The notes: generated by a model from the sequence alone, not told the origin. Shown: positions 41,433 through 50,334, counted from the stretch's first letter. The stretch is DNA of 64,000 bases from Paenibacillus sp. J31TS4 (GCF_018403265.1 NZ_BOSI01000008.1:1-64000), one strand, 5' to 3'. Numbers and translations: made by a program.

Positions 41433-42437
41433 TTACCGGCGAAGCTTCTCGAGCTCGTGGGTCACCTTCTCGATCATCGTAACGAACGACGTCAGCTCCT
41501 GCGAGCGGGCCGCCTGCTCTCTAGCATACGAAGACGTCTGCTCTGACTCCTGCTCAATGTTGCGCAGGACGCCAGTGATCGAGGTAAGCTTGTCCTGAAT
41601 GAGCGCAAGCGACTCCTGCGAACGATTGGCCAGCTTGCGGATCTCGTTGGCCACGACCTCGAAGCCGCGCCCGGTCTCTCCCGCATGAGCCGCCTCGATC
41701 GCTGCGTTGAGGCCGAGCAAATGCGTCTGGTCCGAGATCTCCTTCATCAGAGCGCCCATGCCGTGGATATTCTTGACCTCCTCGGTCAGTCCCTGCACCA
41801 TGCCGTGCGCCTTGTCCTGCGATTCCGCCGTATGGACGGCCGTCTCGGCTACCGACTGGCTGCTCTCGGATAGCTGCACCATCATGGAGGCCAGCTCCTG
41901 AACGGCCGAGGTAATGCCCCTCAGCAGATTGTCCTGTTCGTCGACGAGCCGCTCGATCTTCGCTTTCTCATCCGTCTCGTACGCCTCAAGGACGGTCTGG
42001 GAGTCAATGTTGAACATCTTGGATAGGGCATGGATAACCCGGATCCAGCCGCCGTTCGGCAGCACCTTCTCCAGGTAGGCCGTCGTGATGTTGAGATAGA
42101 CCATGTACGTGCCGAGATACCAGTCGCTGGTCAATCCGATCCGCGAATGGACGCGGCCGACCTGAACCCGGCGGTTCATATAGTCATCGTCCATGACGCC
42201 GTCCGCCAGCGACAGGAAGTACCACCGCTGGGTTCCTTTCAGCCGCTCGACCGTGCTGTATTTGTGAATGATCTCGGCTAGTCCCGGCTGCTCCATGATC
42301 TTCGCGTACAGATCCTCCACGACCTGGTCGGCGATCTGCTCGAAGTGAGGCTGATGCCGATGCAGCAGGGCGAGATCCTCCTCCGTAAGACCTATAAAAT
42401 CGACTTGCTTCCGTCGCTCTTCAGAAAGATTAATCAA
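41433..42437 (-). CDS. Globin-coupled aerotaxis-like transducer (HemAT type)
   Basis: A 334-residue soluble sensor. Residues 1-165 form a protoglobin domain ([21 protein letters not shown]; proximal His in [18 protein letters not shown]). After a helix, residues about 200-334 form the signalling hairpin of a chemoreceptor, with the conserved tip [20 protein letters not shown] and [14 protein letters not shown]. It binds O2 through heme and signals to CheA via CheW. It is about 100 residues shorter than Bacillus subtilis HemAT, leaving a short coiled coil and few adaptation sites. TTG start behind AAGGGGA. Confidence 0.92.
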   Translation of the reverse strand: MINLSEERRKQVDFIGLTEEDLALLHRHQPHFEQIADQVVEDLYAKIMEQPGLAEIIHKYSTVERLKGTQRWYFLSLADGVMDDDYMNRRVQVGRVHSRIGLTSDWYLGTYMVYLNITTAYLEKVLPNGGWIRVIHALSKMFNIDSQTVLEAYETDEKAKIERLVDEQDNLLRGITSAVQELASMMVQLSESSQSVAETAVHTAESQDKAHGMVQGLTEEVKNIHGMGALMKEISDQTHLLGLNAAIEAAHAGETGRGFEVVANEIRKLANRSQESLALIQDKLTSITGVLRNIEQESEQTSSYAREQAARSQELTSFVTMIEKVTHELEKLRR

Positions 42438-42695
42438 GTGAATTCCCCTTCTATTGCCTTATTGTCTAAAATTGCCATTGGTCAATACGGTACCATTCGA
42501 CCTACAAGGTGCAAAATCCTGCATCGTTCGACAGGAATTTCCTTGGACTCGAAGGATGCCGAAGAAAGGCTCGATTCGCCCGGACGCGCGTCGACAAAAC
42601 CGAGGGCAAGCGTGATGTATCGAGCGGCACCAAACTTGGCCAGCAGCATTGTCGATTCGTGCGCCATGCCGCGCCGGAGGCTGCGGCAGTGCGGC

Positions 42696-43745
42696 TCAGC
42701 GGACATCCGCCCGTTCCAGCCGGTCGGTCCGCTTCAGCTCCTCCAGCGTGCCAGCGCCGATGCCAAACATGGCGGCGCGCAGCTCGAGACCGATGCGGCG
42801 GAACAGCGCGTCCAGCTCCTCGGCCGAATGGACGGCTGAGGCGAGCACGGAGCGGCCAAAGCCGACCAGATCCGCGCCCAGCGCGATCGCCTTGGCCGCG
42901 TCGACTCCCGTCTGCATGCCGCCGCTCGCGATGACGGCCGCATCCGGCACCCGGCTGCGCACGTCGACGAGGCTCTCGGCCGTCGGAATGCCCCAGCCGG
43001 CGAACGCTTCTGCGGCACCGCTCAGGACGGGGTCGGCCGTCCGGTATTTCTCGACCTGGCTCCACGAGGTGCCCCCCGCCCCGGCCACGTCAAGAAACGA
43101 GATTCCCGCGTCCCGCAGCCGTGCCGCCGTCTCGCCGTCCAGACCCCAGCCGACTTCCTTGGCTCCGACGGGCACCTCCAGCGACCGGCAGACCTGTTCG
43201 ATCCGGCGCAGCAGGCCGCTGAAGTTCGTGTCGCCCTCGGGCTGGAACACCTCCTGCAGGCTGTTCAGATGCAGCACGAGGCCGTCCGCTTCGACCAGCT
43301 CTACGGCCCGCCTGCATTCGTCAGGGCCGTAGCCGTAATTCAGCTGGACCGCGCCAAGATTCGCGAACAGCGGGATCGTCGGGGCGGCGTCGCGTATGCG
43401 GAAGCTGGCGGCCGCCTGCGGATGCTCCAGCGCCGCGCGGACGGAGCCCACGCCCATCGACCAGCCGTGGGCCTCGGCCGCCTCGGCGAGCCGCCGGTTG
43501 ATCTCCCCGGCATGGCGCGGGCCACCGGTCATGGAGCTGACGACGAACGGCGTCCGGACCGCCTTGCCCAGGAAGGCGGTGTCCGTCCGCACGGCCGCCA
43601 GATCCAGCTCAGGCAGGGCGTTATGCCGGAATCGGTAACGCTCCAGGCCGGTCGTGATCGCCTCCCCGCTCACCTCCCGGGTCAGGCAGATGTCGATATG
43701 CTCACTCTTCCGGCGTTCGATCCGGGTCTCTCTCTGTTCGTCCAT
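42696..43745 (-). CDS. fni: Type 2 isopentenyl-diphosphate delta-isomerase
   Basis: A 349-residue FMN-dependent TIM-barrel enzyme interconverting IPP and DMAPP. Motifs: RKSEHIDICLTREV at the N terminus, TPFVVSSMTGGPRHAGEIN, GAVQLNYGYG, LHLNSLQEVFQPEGDTNF, VGAKEVGWGLD and the phosphate-binding VIASGGMQTGVDAAKAIALGA. The ATG at 43745 has GGAGGG eight bases upstream and begins the family sequence, although the frame is open further. Type 2 enzymes are usual in Firmicutes that use the MEP pathway. It is preceded by a doubtful short ORF. Confidence 0.95.
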   Translation of the reverse strand: MDEQRETRIERRKSEHIDICLTREVSGEAITTGLERYRFRHNALPELDLAAVRTDTAFLGKAVRTPFVVSSMTGGPRHAGEINRRLAEAAEAHGWSMGVGSVRAALEHPQAAASFRIRDAAPTIPLFANLGAVQLNYGYGPDECRRAVELVEADGLVLHLNSLQEVFQPEGDTNFSGLLRRIEQVCRSLEVPVGAKEVGWGLDGETAARLRDAGISFLDVAGAGGTSWSQVEKYRTADPVLSGAAEAFAGWGIPTAESLVDVRSRVPDAAVIASGGMQTGVDAAKAIALGADLVGFGRSVLASAVHSAEELDALFRRIGLELRAAMFGIGAGTLEELKRTDRLERADVR

Positions 43746-43803
43746 CCGTATGTCCCTCCATCCGCAGCCCGCCTGACGGCGGGCCTGGTTCTTGGTAAGC
43801 CCA

Positions 43804-44217
43804 TCATACCGGGTTCGGAGCAGCGCGTCCAACTTCCGCCAAAATCGCTTCCCGGACCAGCCGCCTTAGAGGGTGATGATTGGCCTCCCTCCGCCCGGAT
43901 ACGTCGTGCCGACGATGAATCGGAGTCACTGGAATCCCTGATGTGGTTGCCGCGCCGGCCAAAAGGTCAGTCTGCCGAATGAACGAGATGCCGTAGATCG
44001 CTTCGTGGTAAGCGCCGGTGCCCCGCCGCAGCTGCTCCGGTGTGTAGACTTCTAGCATATCCGCCGCGCGCAGGACCGAAACGCCCTCATCTTCTAATCG
44101 GCTAATAACCCGCTCGACATAAGAGTCCGTCCAATCCTGCCGGCCGTCCTGGCACGCAAAAAAAAGAGCCGGACGCTTCGCCGTCCGACTCTTTTCTTGC
44201 TCTTTCTTGTCCAGCAT
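43804..44217 (-). CDS. Doubtful ORF overlapping a terminator
   Basis: An open frame of 137 codons whose first 25 codons run through the strong terminator of the PduL-AckA gene. The start has no ribosome site. The middle (YVERVISRLEDEGVSVLRAADMLEVYTPEQLRRG) looks protein-like, so a shorter gene beginning inside could exist, for example at the Met of MLEVYTPEQL. I do not recognise it. Treat as tentative. Confidence 0.3.
   Translation of the reverse strand: MLDKKEQEKSRTAKRPALFFACQDGRQDWTDSYVERVISRLEDEGVSVLRAADMLEVYTPEQLRRGTGAYHEAIYGISFIRQTDLLAGAATTSGIPVTPIHRRHDVSGRREANHHPLRRLVREAILAEVGRAAPNPV
44158..44194 (-). terminator. Intrinsic terminator after the PduL-AckA gene
   Basis: AGAGTCGGACGG and CCGTCCGGCTCT-type arms around a short loop, followed by eight Ts on the complement, 130 bases past the stop. 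Confidence 0.88.
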
Positions 44218-44326
44218 GCCGGGAGGGCGATCCTGCCTCCGTCACAGGATGCGGCATAGTCTATTCTTGTTGTACCCGCAGCACCGTCCGGCCCGGCCGG
44301 AAAGACTGCCTCCATCTCTCTGGGCG

Positions 44327-46060
44327 TTACGCGACGATGTGGGCTTTGGCGTACAGCTGGTAAGCATCCGACGCCATGATCATCTCTTCATTGGTCGGAA
44401 TGACCATGACCTTGATCGGCGAGTACGGATTGCTGATGAAGCCTTCCTTCTTGATCGCCCGGTTCGCCTCGGGATCGAGGATAACGCCTGCAAACTCAAG
44501 CCCAGAGCAAATCATCTGGCGGATCTCCGCATTGTTCTCTCCTACGCCGGCCGTGAAGATAATGCCATCGACACCGTTCATCGTCGCCAGATAAAGCCCG
44601 ATGTAAGCATGCAGGCGGCTTGTGAAGAGCTTGAGCGCCAGCTCGCAGCGGATATTTCCCTCTTTGGCACCCGCCATAACGTCCCGCAGATCGCTCGAGA
44701 CGCCCGAGATGCCGAGAAGCCCGCTCTTGTAGTTAAGGATGTCGACCGCCCCCTTGGAGTCGGTCTGTTCGATCTCTTCGAGATAAGGCAGAATCGCCGG
44801 GTCGATGTTGCCGCTCCGTGTGCCCATCGTAACGCCTGCCAGAGGCGTCATGCCCATCGACGTATCAAGCGACATGCCGTTCTTGATCGCCGTCACGCTG
44901 ACGCCGCTGCCGATATGGCAGCTGATGAGGCGCAGCCGCTCCTTCGGCGTCTCCATCATCTGCTCGGCCCGGTGCATGACATACCTGTGCGAGCTGCCGT
45001 GGAAGCCGTACTTGCGGATACCGTACTTTTCGTAATACTCGTACGGCAGGGCGTACAGATACGAGGATGGCGGCATCGTCTGATGGAACGACGTATCGAA
45101 TACCGCCACATGCATCGCCTGCGGACGGAATTTCTGGGCGAGCTCGATGCCGAGCAGATTGATCGGGTTGTGCAGCGGGGCGAACCGGCTGTAGCCTTCA
45201 ATCTGCTTCTTCACTTCGTCGTTGATGACGGCCGACCGGTGGAACGCTTCGCCGCCGTGCACAACACGGTGCGAGACGATCGAGATCGGCTGATCCGCAA
45301 ACTTGTCAAAGATGCTTTGCAGAGCCGCGCCATACTCGTCCCGCTTGATGTTTTGCAGGATATCAGCGGCAACTAGCTTCACGGACGGCATGTCGTACAG
45401 CTTGTATTTGACGGACGAGCTGCCGCAGTTCAGGACGAGAACAAGCTGGCGCTCCTGTCCGCGAAGAGCGTCGTAGGCGGGTCCAGCCTGGTTGGGGACG
45501 ATAACCTCCAGCTCCATCCCGTTGCGCAGCCCCGCTGCGTTTGCTTCATCCGTATCAATATGAAATTCCAGCCGGTAGTCCCGGTGAACCCGGCACAGAA
45601 CGTTCTCCAGCACAAGCGATCGGGGGCCTTCCACCTCGACCGCGACGAACTGCTTGTCTACGATGCCGAAACGCTCCGCATCCTCCTCCGAGAAGTGAAT
45701 ATGCCGGAAGGCGAGAATGACCCCTTCCTCCAGCTTTACCTCACCCTGAGGTCCGACAATCGTCAGAGCTTCGCTGCCTGCCAGATCTCCCGAATCACGG
45801 ATTGGCGGATCCACGCCCAGCAGATAGCTGTCCGTCCGTGAAATTTCGACCTGCGTCTGCTTCCGGACCGGTCCGAGTACGCGGACATGGCCGATCTTGC
45901 CTTTGGGCCCGACCAGCGTAACGGTCTCCTCGGCGGCATATTGGCCTACCTGTTTGAGATCCTTCAGCTTCGTCAGCTGATAATGCGGTCCGAACAGCTG
46001 CTCCAGATGCTCTTGAGAAAGATGTATGTGACGATTAGAAATGCCTACAGGTACTTTCAT
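44327..46060 (-). CDS. PduL phosphotransacylase fused to acetate kinase
   Basis: A 577-residue two-enzyme protein. Residues about 1-190 are a PduL-type phosphate acyltransferase with its metal-site His motifs: SNRHIHLS, FRHIHFS and EFHIDTDEANAAG. Residues about 200-577 are an acetate/propionate kinase: phosphate-binding NCGSSSVKYKLYD, VFDTSFHQTMP (catalytic Asp), GFHGSSHRY, GTRSGNIDP (catalytic Arg) and TNEEMIMASDAY. Acetyl-CoA plus phosphate would give acetyl-phosphate, then acetate and ATP, on one chain. PduL is normally a separate enzyme, often in microcompartments. No shell protein or encapsulation peptide is visible; the protein starts directly with KVPVGIS. The ATG has AGGATGTGAG. Monocistronic with a terminator. 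Confidence 0.92.
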   Translation of the reverse strand: MKVPVGISNRHIHLSQEHLEQLFGPHYQLTKLKDLKQVGQYAAEETVTLVGPKGKIGHVRVLGPVRKQTQVEISRTDSYLLGVDPPIRDSGDLAGSEALTIVGPQGEVKLEEGVILAFRHIHFSEEDAERFGIVDKQFVAVEVEGPRSLVLENVLCRVHRDYRLEFHIDTDEANAAGLRNGMELEVIVPNQAGPAYDALRGQERQLVLVLNCGSSSVKYKLYDMPSVKLVAADILQNIKRDEYGAALQSIFDKFADQPISIVSHRVVHGGEAFHRSAVINDEVKKQIEGYSRFAPLHNPINLLGIELAQKFRPQAMHVAVFDTSFHQTMPPSSYLYALPYEYYEKYGIRKYGFHGSSHRYVMHRAEQMMETPKERLRLISCHIGSGVSVTAIKNGMSLDTSMGMTPLAGVTMGTRSGNIDPAILPYLEEIEQTDSKGAVDILNYKSGLLGISGVSSDLRDVMAGAKEGNIRCELALKLFTSRLHAYIGLYLATMNGVDGIIFTAGVGENNAEIRQMICSGLEFAGVILDPEANRAIKKEGFISNPYSPIKVMVIPTNEEMIMASDAYQLYAKAHIVA

Positions 46061-46647
46061 GAGGGCTCACATCCTAGATTGAGTAATAGGAGTTTGTCTT
46101 TTCATACCCCATCAGGAGGCCTCTGCCAACGCTTCCCGGAAAATATGCTCCCGATCGAGTAAGTAACTGGTTCTTTCTTCCTCCAGTGTACAATGAAAGC
46201 GAAGCTCCCGGAACCGGAAAAGCAGGAAAACTATGTCGGATTGCGGGCAAATTTGCAACAAAATCGGGACATTTGGGGCGTAAGCGGTTACCTTGGGTGC
46301 CATGTCTTAGTCGTGACGTGAGTTCTCTACTTGTGCGCTCTACTTGTGGGCTCATGGGCGGCATGCCGCGGGTTCTCTACTAGGGCGCACTTCTTTGTGC
46401 GGTGTGCCTCGGGTTCTCTCTCGGGCGCACTACCTCTGCGGCTATACCTTTGACGCTCACCCCAGGGGTTGTACTTTGGACGATGTCCACACGTACGCTC
46501 TGCTACGTACGCTCTGCCACGTACGCTCTGCCACGTACGTTCTGTCTCAGGCGGTGTGCCTCAGTCCGTGTAACTCAGCCGCCGCTTCTTAGTCTTCGTA
46601 TCGCCGAATAAACTAGAACATCGGCAGCCAATGAAGGGGGGATCCGC
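46061..46647. other. Non-coding region with degenerate repeats
   Basis: A 587-base stretch without a convincing gene. It holds the leader of the PduL-AckA gene (46061-46200). From about 46310 to 46560 it is built of loosely repeated short words: GGTTCTCTACTAGGGCGCACT and GGTTCTCTCTCGGGCGCACT are near copies, and a 14-base tandem repeat follows at 46491-46546. ORFs here have no ribosome sites. Confidence 0.55.
46491..46546. repeat. Four tandem 14-base repeats
   Basis: Units ACGTACGCTCTGCT, ACGTACGCTCTGCC, ACGTACGCTCTGCC and ACGTACGTTCTGTC follow without gaps. Each starts with the palindrome ACGT/GTAC. They lie about 100 bases before the Staygreen gene. Confidence 0.85.
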
Positions 46648-47085
46648 ATGTTAACCAATCCGCCGGGTTCGGTCGAAATCGAGGTGCGGGACGGGGCCAC
46701 TCCCGCCGATCCGCTAGGAGGACGCCGGTACACCCTCACCCATTCCGACGAGACAGGCGAACTGTTCCTCGTCATCGGCCGCCGGTTTGCCGCGGACCGG
46801 CTGACCGAGAAACGCGACGAGGTTCTAGGGGAATGGACGCTCTACGGCCAGCAGCCCGTCCTGCTGATACAATTGTACATCGGGGACGGCCCCGAACCGG
46901 AGAAGCAGCGGCGCCTGCAAGCGTTTCGGCGGGAGCTCCCGCTTGCCCTGCGCGTCATTCGGCAGGGAGACGCTCCGTTTTACGCCCACTACCCCTCCCT
47001 CTGTCTAGCTCCCTTATGGGTGCATTACGAATCGGCCGATCCGGTGTACAACCGGGTGGAGACGTGGCCTCCGCTCGACTCGTAA
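46648..47085 (+). CDS. Staygreen family protein
   Basis: A 145-residue protein related to Staygreen (SGR). Family blocks: GRRYTLTHSDETGELFLVIG near residues 26-45, RDEVLGEWTLYG near 62, RRELPLALRVIRQGDAPFYAHYPSLCLAPLWVHYES (about 96-131) and PVYNRVETWPP. Plant SGR removes Mg from chlorophyll a; bacterial relatives occur in non-photosynthetic Bacillales where the substrate is unknown. GGGGGG ribosome site and a plus-strand terminator frame it as a single gene. Confidence 0.85.
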   Translation: MLTNPPGSVEIEVRDGATPADPLGGRRYTLTHSDETGELFLVIGRRFAADRLTEKRDEVLGEWTLYGQQPVLLIQLYIGDGPEPEKQRRLQAFRRELPLALRVIRQGDAPFYAHYPSLCLAPLWVHYESADPVYNRVETWPPLDS

Positions 47086-47100
47086 TGCTGAAAAAGAAAA

Positions 47101-47130
47101 GAGAGTCCCGTCAACGGACTCCCTTTTTTT
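47101..47130 (+). terminator. Intrinsic terminator after the Staygreen gene
   Basis: GAGTCC and GGACTC arms around CGTCAAC, then CC and seven Ts. Confidence 0.85.
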
Positions 47131-47250
47131 GCTTCCTACGCTTCAGCTTGCTCTCCGGCACAGGACCATTGATAAGGTCGCATTGCACACTATTATTTCC
47201 CTAGTTCCTGCCCTTGCTTAGACTTAGGAGACTTGATCTCCCGAATCCGT

Positions 47251-48165
47251 TTAGTCGAGGGTGAGGACGATCTTCCCGCGTCCGCGTCTCGTTTCGATGG
47301 CTCTGTGCGCGTCGTCGGCCCGATCTAGCGGAAAAGTCCCCTTGATATGGATCTGCAGCTTGCCGTTTGAATATAGTTCGACCAGTTCTGCAAGGCGGGC
47401 TGCCGAGCGCTCACCGCGAATGACGCGGAGGCCGAGTTCCTCAATAAGGTCATAAGCGACGAACGTGCAAATACGGTTCCTATCCTTCACCAATTCAACC
47501 GAGGCCAACACTGCTTCCGCTCCGGCCGTATCGAACGCAGCGTCGACGCCGTTCGGCGCGAGCGCCCGCACTCGCTCGACAAGCCCCTCCCCGTAAGTGA
47601 CCGGGATAGCCCCAAGCGAGCGCAAGTAGTCGTGGTTACTCTCGCTGGCAGTCCCGATAATCGTCTCGGCCCCCCACTCCTTAGCCAACTGCACGGCAAA
47701 AGCGCCGAGTGATCCGGCTGCGCCATGGATCAGTACTGTATCACCGGGTCCAACGCCGATGGCTTTCATAGCGATATACGCGCCTTGACCGTTGCCGGTC
47801 AGCCCCCCTGCCTCTTCCCAGGGCATGCTATCAGGCTTGCTTACAATTTGGTCTACATGGACGACCACATATTCCGCATAACAATTCAATTGTGCAAAGC
47901 CGAGAACCTCGCTGCCTACATGAAAGCCGGTAACGTCTTCACCGACTTGATCGATGATGCCCGCGAACTCGTTGCCCAGAATTTGCGGGAGTTGAATCGC
48001 GACGCCCTGCGGAGTCCAGCCTCTACGCACGTAACAATCGTAATGCTGTACCCCCGCCGTTTTTACCTGGACCCTGACTTGCCCTGGACCGGCTTGCGGA
48101 TCGGGAAACGACAGGACCTCCATAACCTCTGGACCGCCGACCGAACGAAATGCTGCTGCCTTCAT
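47251..48165 (-). CDS. Quinone oxidoreductase-like NADP-dependent dehydrogenase
   Basis: A 304-residue zinc-independent MDR protein. The GroES-like domain covers about 1-115 (LGNEFAGIIDQVGEDVTGFHVG) and the Rossmann domain about 120-250, with VLIHGAAGSLGAFAVQLAKEWGA as NADP-binding loop. Structural-zinc Cys residues of alcohol dehydrogenases are absent. It reduces quinones or alpha,beta-unsaturated carbonyls. It follows the FMN reductase gene by 24 bases on the same strand, so the two probably form an electrophile-response operon near a LysR gene. Codon use is less GC-rich than in neighbouring regions. Confidence 0.9.
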   Translation of the reverse strand: MKAAAFRSVGGPEVMEVLSFPDPQAGPGQVRVQVKTAGVQHYDCYVRRGWTPQGVAIQLPQILGNEFAGIIDQVGEDVTGFHVGSEVLGFAQLNCYAEYVVVHVDQIVSKPDSMPWEEAGGLTGNGQGAYIAMKAIGVGPGDTVLIHGAAGSLGAFAVQLAKEWGAETIIGTASESNHDYLRSLGAIPVTYGEGLVERVRALAPNGVDAAFDTAGAEAVLASVELVKDRNRICTFVAYDLIEELGLRVIRGERSAARLAELVELYSNGKLQIHIKGTFPLDRADDAHRAIETRRGRGKIVLTLD

Positions 48166-48189
48166 CGTGATTTCCTCCCTATTCCACGT

Positions 48190-48732
48190 TCACCGTAAAG
48201 GTTTTAATGCGCCGCTCCATGCGATTAGCTGATCTAGCATTGCGTTTACTTTTTCTACGTGCAGTTCCGCAGGTTTAAATAATCTGAAGTTTTCAAAATC
48301 TGTAAATAACGAAAATGTTGGATGTGCGCGAACGTCCGCTACGAGTAATTCTCCTAAGATACCGCGTAAATGTTCGGCTGCGCGGGCTCCGCCTGTTGAA
48401 CCATAGCTAACAATGCCGGCCGCCTTATGATTCCATTCGTTGCGCGCTGAATCCAGCGCATTTTTTAATGCGCCCGTAATGCTGTGATTGTATTCTTGGA
48501 CAATAAAGACGAACCCGTCTAAGCTGGCAAGCTTTTTCGCCCAAGCTATTAATCCAGGCTCGTTATCCGTCCCTTCGCCGAAAAAAGGCAATTGAAAATC
48601 CGTGATATCTACGACTTCATAATTCGCATCCCCACGCCGATTGGCAATTTCCTTCACCCAACTTCCAACTTGTGGACTTACACGTCCTTGGCGTGTGCTT
48701 CCTAAAATAATGCCGATGCTTAATTGTTTCAT
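48190..48732 (-). CDS. NADPH-dependent FMN reductase
   Basis: A 180-residue flavodoxin-fold reductase. The FMN phosphate loop is ILGSTRQGRVSPQVG (about 8-22), followed by DGFVFIVQEYNHSITGALKNALD and GIVSYGSTGGARAAEHLR. It reduces FMN or quinones and azo compounds with NADPH. The ATG at 48732 has AGGAGG seven bases upstream, better than an ATG six codons earlier. AT-richer than most of the window. Shares an operon with the quinone oxidoreductase-like gene. Confidence 0.92.
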   Translation of the reverse strand: MKQLSIGIILGSTRQGRVSPQVGSWVKEIANRRGDANYEVVDITDFQLPFFGEGTDNEPGLIAWAKKLASLDGFVFIVQEYNHSITGALKNALDSARNEWNHKAAGIVSYGSTGGARAAEHLRGILGELLVADVRAHPTFSLFTDFENFRLFKPAELHVEKVNAMLDQLIAWSGALKPLR

Positions 48733-48792
48733 TGGGGCTCCTCCTATCATTCCTATTTGCCCTTACAAATCTTTCTCTTTAGTACGGCATGC

Positions 48793-49017
48793 CTAGCCCT
48801 GCCGAGCTGCATAAAAATTCTCTCTAGAAGCACCTGCCGTATGTCTTGCGAACAAACCAATGATTGAACCAAGCGAGAAGAAGTCAAATCCGAAGTAATC
48901 AAGTTTCTGAGCACGAATCAACAAAAAAAACGAATGGCATCCAGCTGACCCGATTAAAGAGGGGTTGAAAATGATGGGAATATAGGGCAATACACTATGG
49001 AATATCATTACGCTCAT
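48793..49017 (-). pseudogene. Possible remnant of a membrane protein gene
   Basis: An open frame of 74 codons with a hydrophobic first half (MIFHSVLPYIPIIFNPSLIG) and a charged end, without a ribosome site. It fills part of the 510-base gap between the FMN reductase and LysR genes and lies in the same less GC-rich block. It resembles part of a transporter-like helix pair but cannot be assigned. The rest of the gap is the LysR promoter region. Confidence 0.25.
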
Positions 49018-49242
49018 GACAGAACGACCGGCGAAAAGGCCAGAATCCGAATCATTTTTCTCCTGTAAGCCGCTGAAGTGTGGCTTCCATGGCGATGAGC
49101 CCTCCTCTCTGCCACTACGATACTTTCGGACAAAGCATGTTGCTTTCTCTATATGCTTATTTTACAATCGCTACCATATAAACAAAAATATATCTTAAGC
49201 CATGAGGGCATATACTTGAGTGTATGGGAAGGGGAATCCATT

Positions 49243-50124
49243 ATGGAACTGCTGCAGTTGCGATATTTTGTAACGGTAGCCCGGCTGGAGCACATGACGA
49301 AAGCAGCGCAGGAGCTAGTAATCGCGCAGCCTGCGCTAAGCAAGACGATTTCAAGGCTGGAGGAAGACGTAGGGATTCCGTTGTTTGATCGGCGCGGTGG
49401 GCGGTTTCGACTGAATACGTTCGGCAAGGCGTTTTTGGACAAAGTCGAGAAGGCGCTCTCTCTGTTGGAAGAAGGAAGGAAAGAAGTGTCCGAGCTTGCG
49501 GGACTCGATCAAGGGAGCATCCACCTCGCGACTTCGACGCTTGACCGATTAACGGATCCACTGGGTGAATTTCTGGCGCTTCATCCCGAAGTTAACTTCC
49601 GGATTACGCAGGCTTCGATGGAAGAAATGACGCATTTGGTGGAGGCTGGCGAGGTCGACATGTGCTTTACGCCGATGCCGATCGATCGGCCCGACATTAG
49701 CGGAGTTTCCGTCTTGAAGGAAGCTATCTATTTAGCTGTTCCCCAAGGACATCGATTTGCCGGGAGAAAGAGCATCCGCTTGAACGAGCTGGCGGGGGAC
49801 CCGTTTATCGGGTATAAGGAGGGATTTCCTTTTCAGAAAATGAACGACTTGTTATTTCAAGAAGCCGGGATAACTCCAAACTTCGTCTGCCGGGTCGACG
49901 AGCCTGCCAGCATTGCAAGTCTTGTCCGTGCCGGCCTGGGCGTTGCCCTTGTAGGAAATTGCGGCGGCCCGAACTCCCCGCTTAGCTTGCTGCATATCGA
50001 ATTCCCCGTATGCCAGCGCAATTTCCAAATCGTATGGCACGAGAAACGGTACCTATCCCTTGCTGCACGCAAGTTTCGCGACTTTCTCATCGGATACTTT
50101 GCTGAAGCAGCGGAAGCGGGTTGA
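49243..50124 (+). CDS. LysR family transcriptional regulator
   Basis: A 293-residue LTTR. The winged helix-turn-helix spans 1-60 (LLQLRYFVTVARLEHMTKAA, QPALSKTISRLEEDVGIPLF) and the effector domain about 90-290 (EVDMCFTPMPIDRP, ASIASLVRAGLGVALVGN). The frame is open upstream, but GGGGAAT lies before the ATG at 49243. It is divergent from the oxidoreductase pair at 47251-48732, separated by about 500 bases, and is the likeliest regulator of it. The effector is unknown, perhaps an electrophile or oxidant. Confidence 0.92.
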   Translation: MELLQLRYFVTVARLEHMTKAAQELVIAQPALSKTISRLEEDVGIPLFDRRGGRFRLNTFGKAFLDKVEKALSLLEEGRKEVSELAGLDQGSIHLATSTLDRLTDPLGEFLALHPEVNFRITQASMEEMTHLVEAGEVDMCFTPMPIDRPDISGVSVLKEAIYLAVPQGHRFAGRKSIRLNELAGDPFIGYKEGFPFQKMNDLLFQEAGITPNFVCRVDEPASIASLVRAGLGVALVGNCGGPNSPLSLLHIEFPVCQRNFQIVWHEKRYLSLAARKFRDFLIGYFAEAAEAG

Positions 50125-50264
50125 AATGAGATGCGGGGGTGCCAGCTAGGAGTACGGCAGTGTCCAGACATGCAACCGTTTCGGGTGAGAGGCTTAACAA
50201 TGGTATAAGTCACAAACACCACTCCTCGCATTGTTATTCCTTTGATGTCTTTTTCTCGCCATAA

Positions 50265-50334
50265 AAATGCACCCCCTAGAATCCATTGGTTAAACCGAGT
50301 GGTTTTTCCAATATCCATTCTAAGGGGTGCATTT
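50265..50334. repeat. 70-base palindromic element (MITE-like or terminator)
   Basis: A 25-base left arm starting AAATGCACCCCCTAGAAT (50265-50289) and a 27-base right arm ending ATTCTAAGGGGTGCATTT (50308-50334) are nearly perfect complements around an 18-base centre. It sits between converging lysR and dppC genes and could terminate both. The long, slightly diverged arms also resemble two insertion-sequence ends placed back to back. No transposase is present. Confidence 0.7.

Noticed and set aside
46491-46546. CRISPR array
   Set aside because: Repeats are only 14 bases and directly adjacent, without spacers or cas genes.
50265-50334. Complete insertion sequence
   Set aside because: Only 70 bases and no coding capacity; at most paired ends or a MITE.
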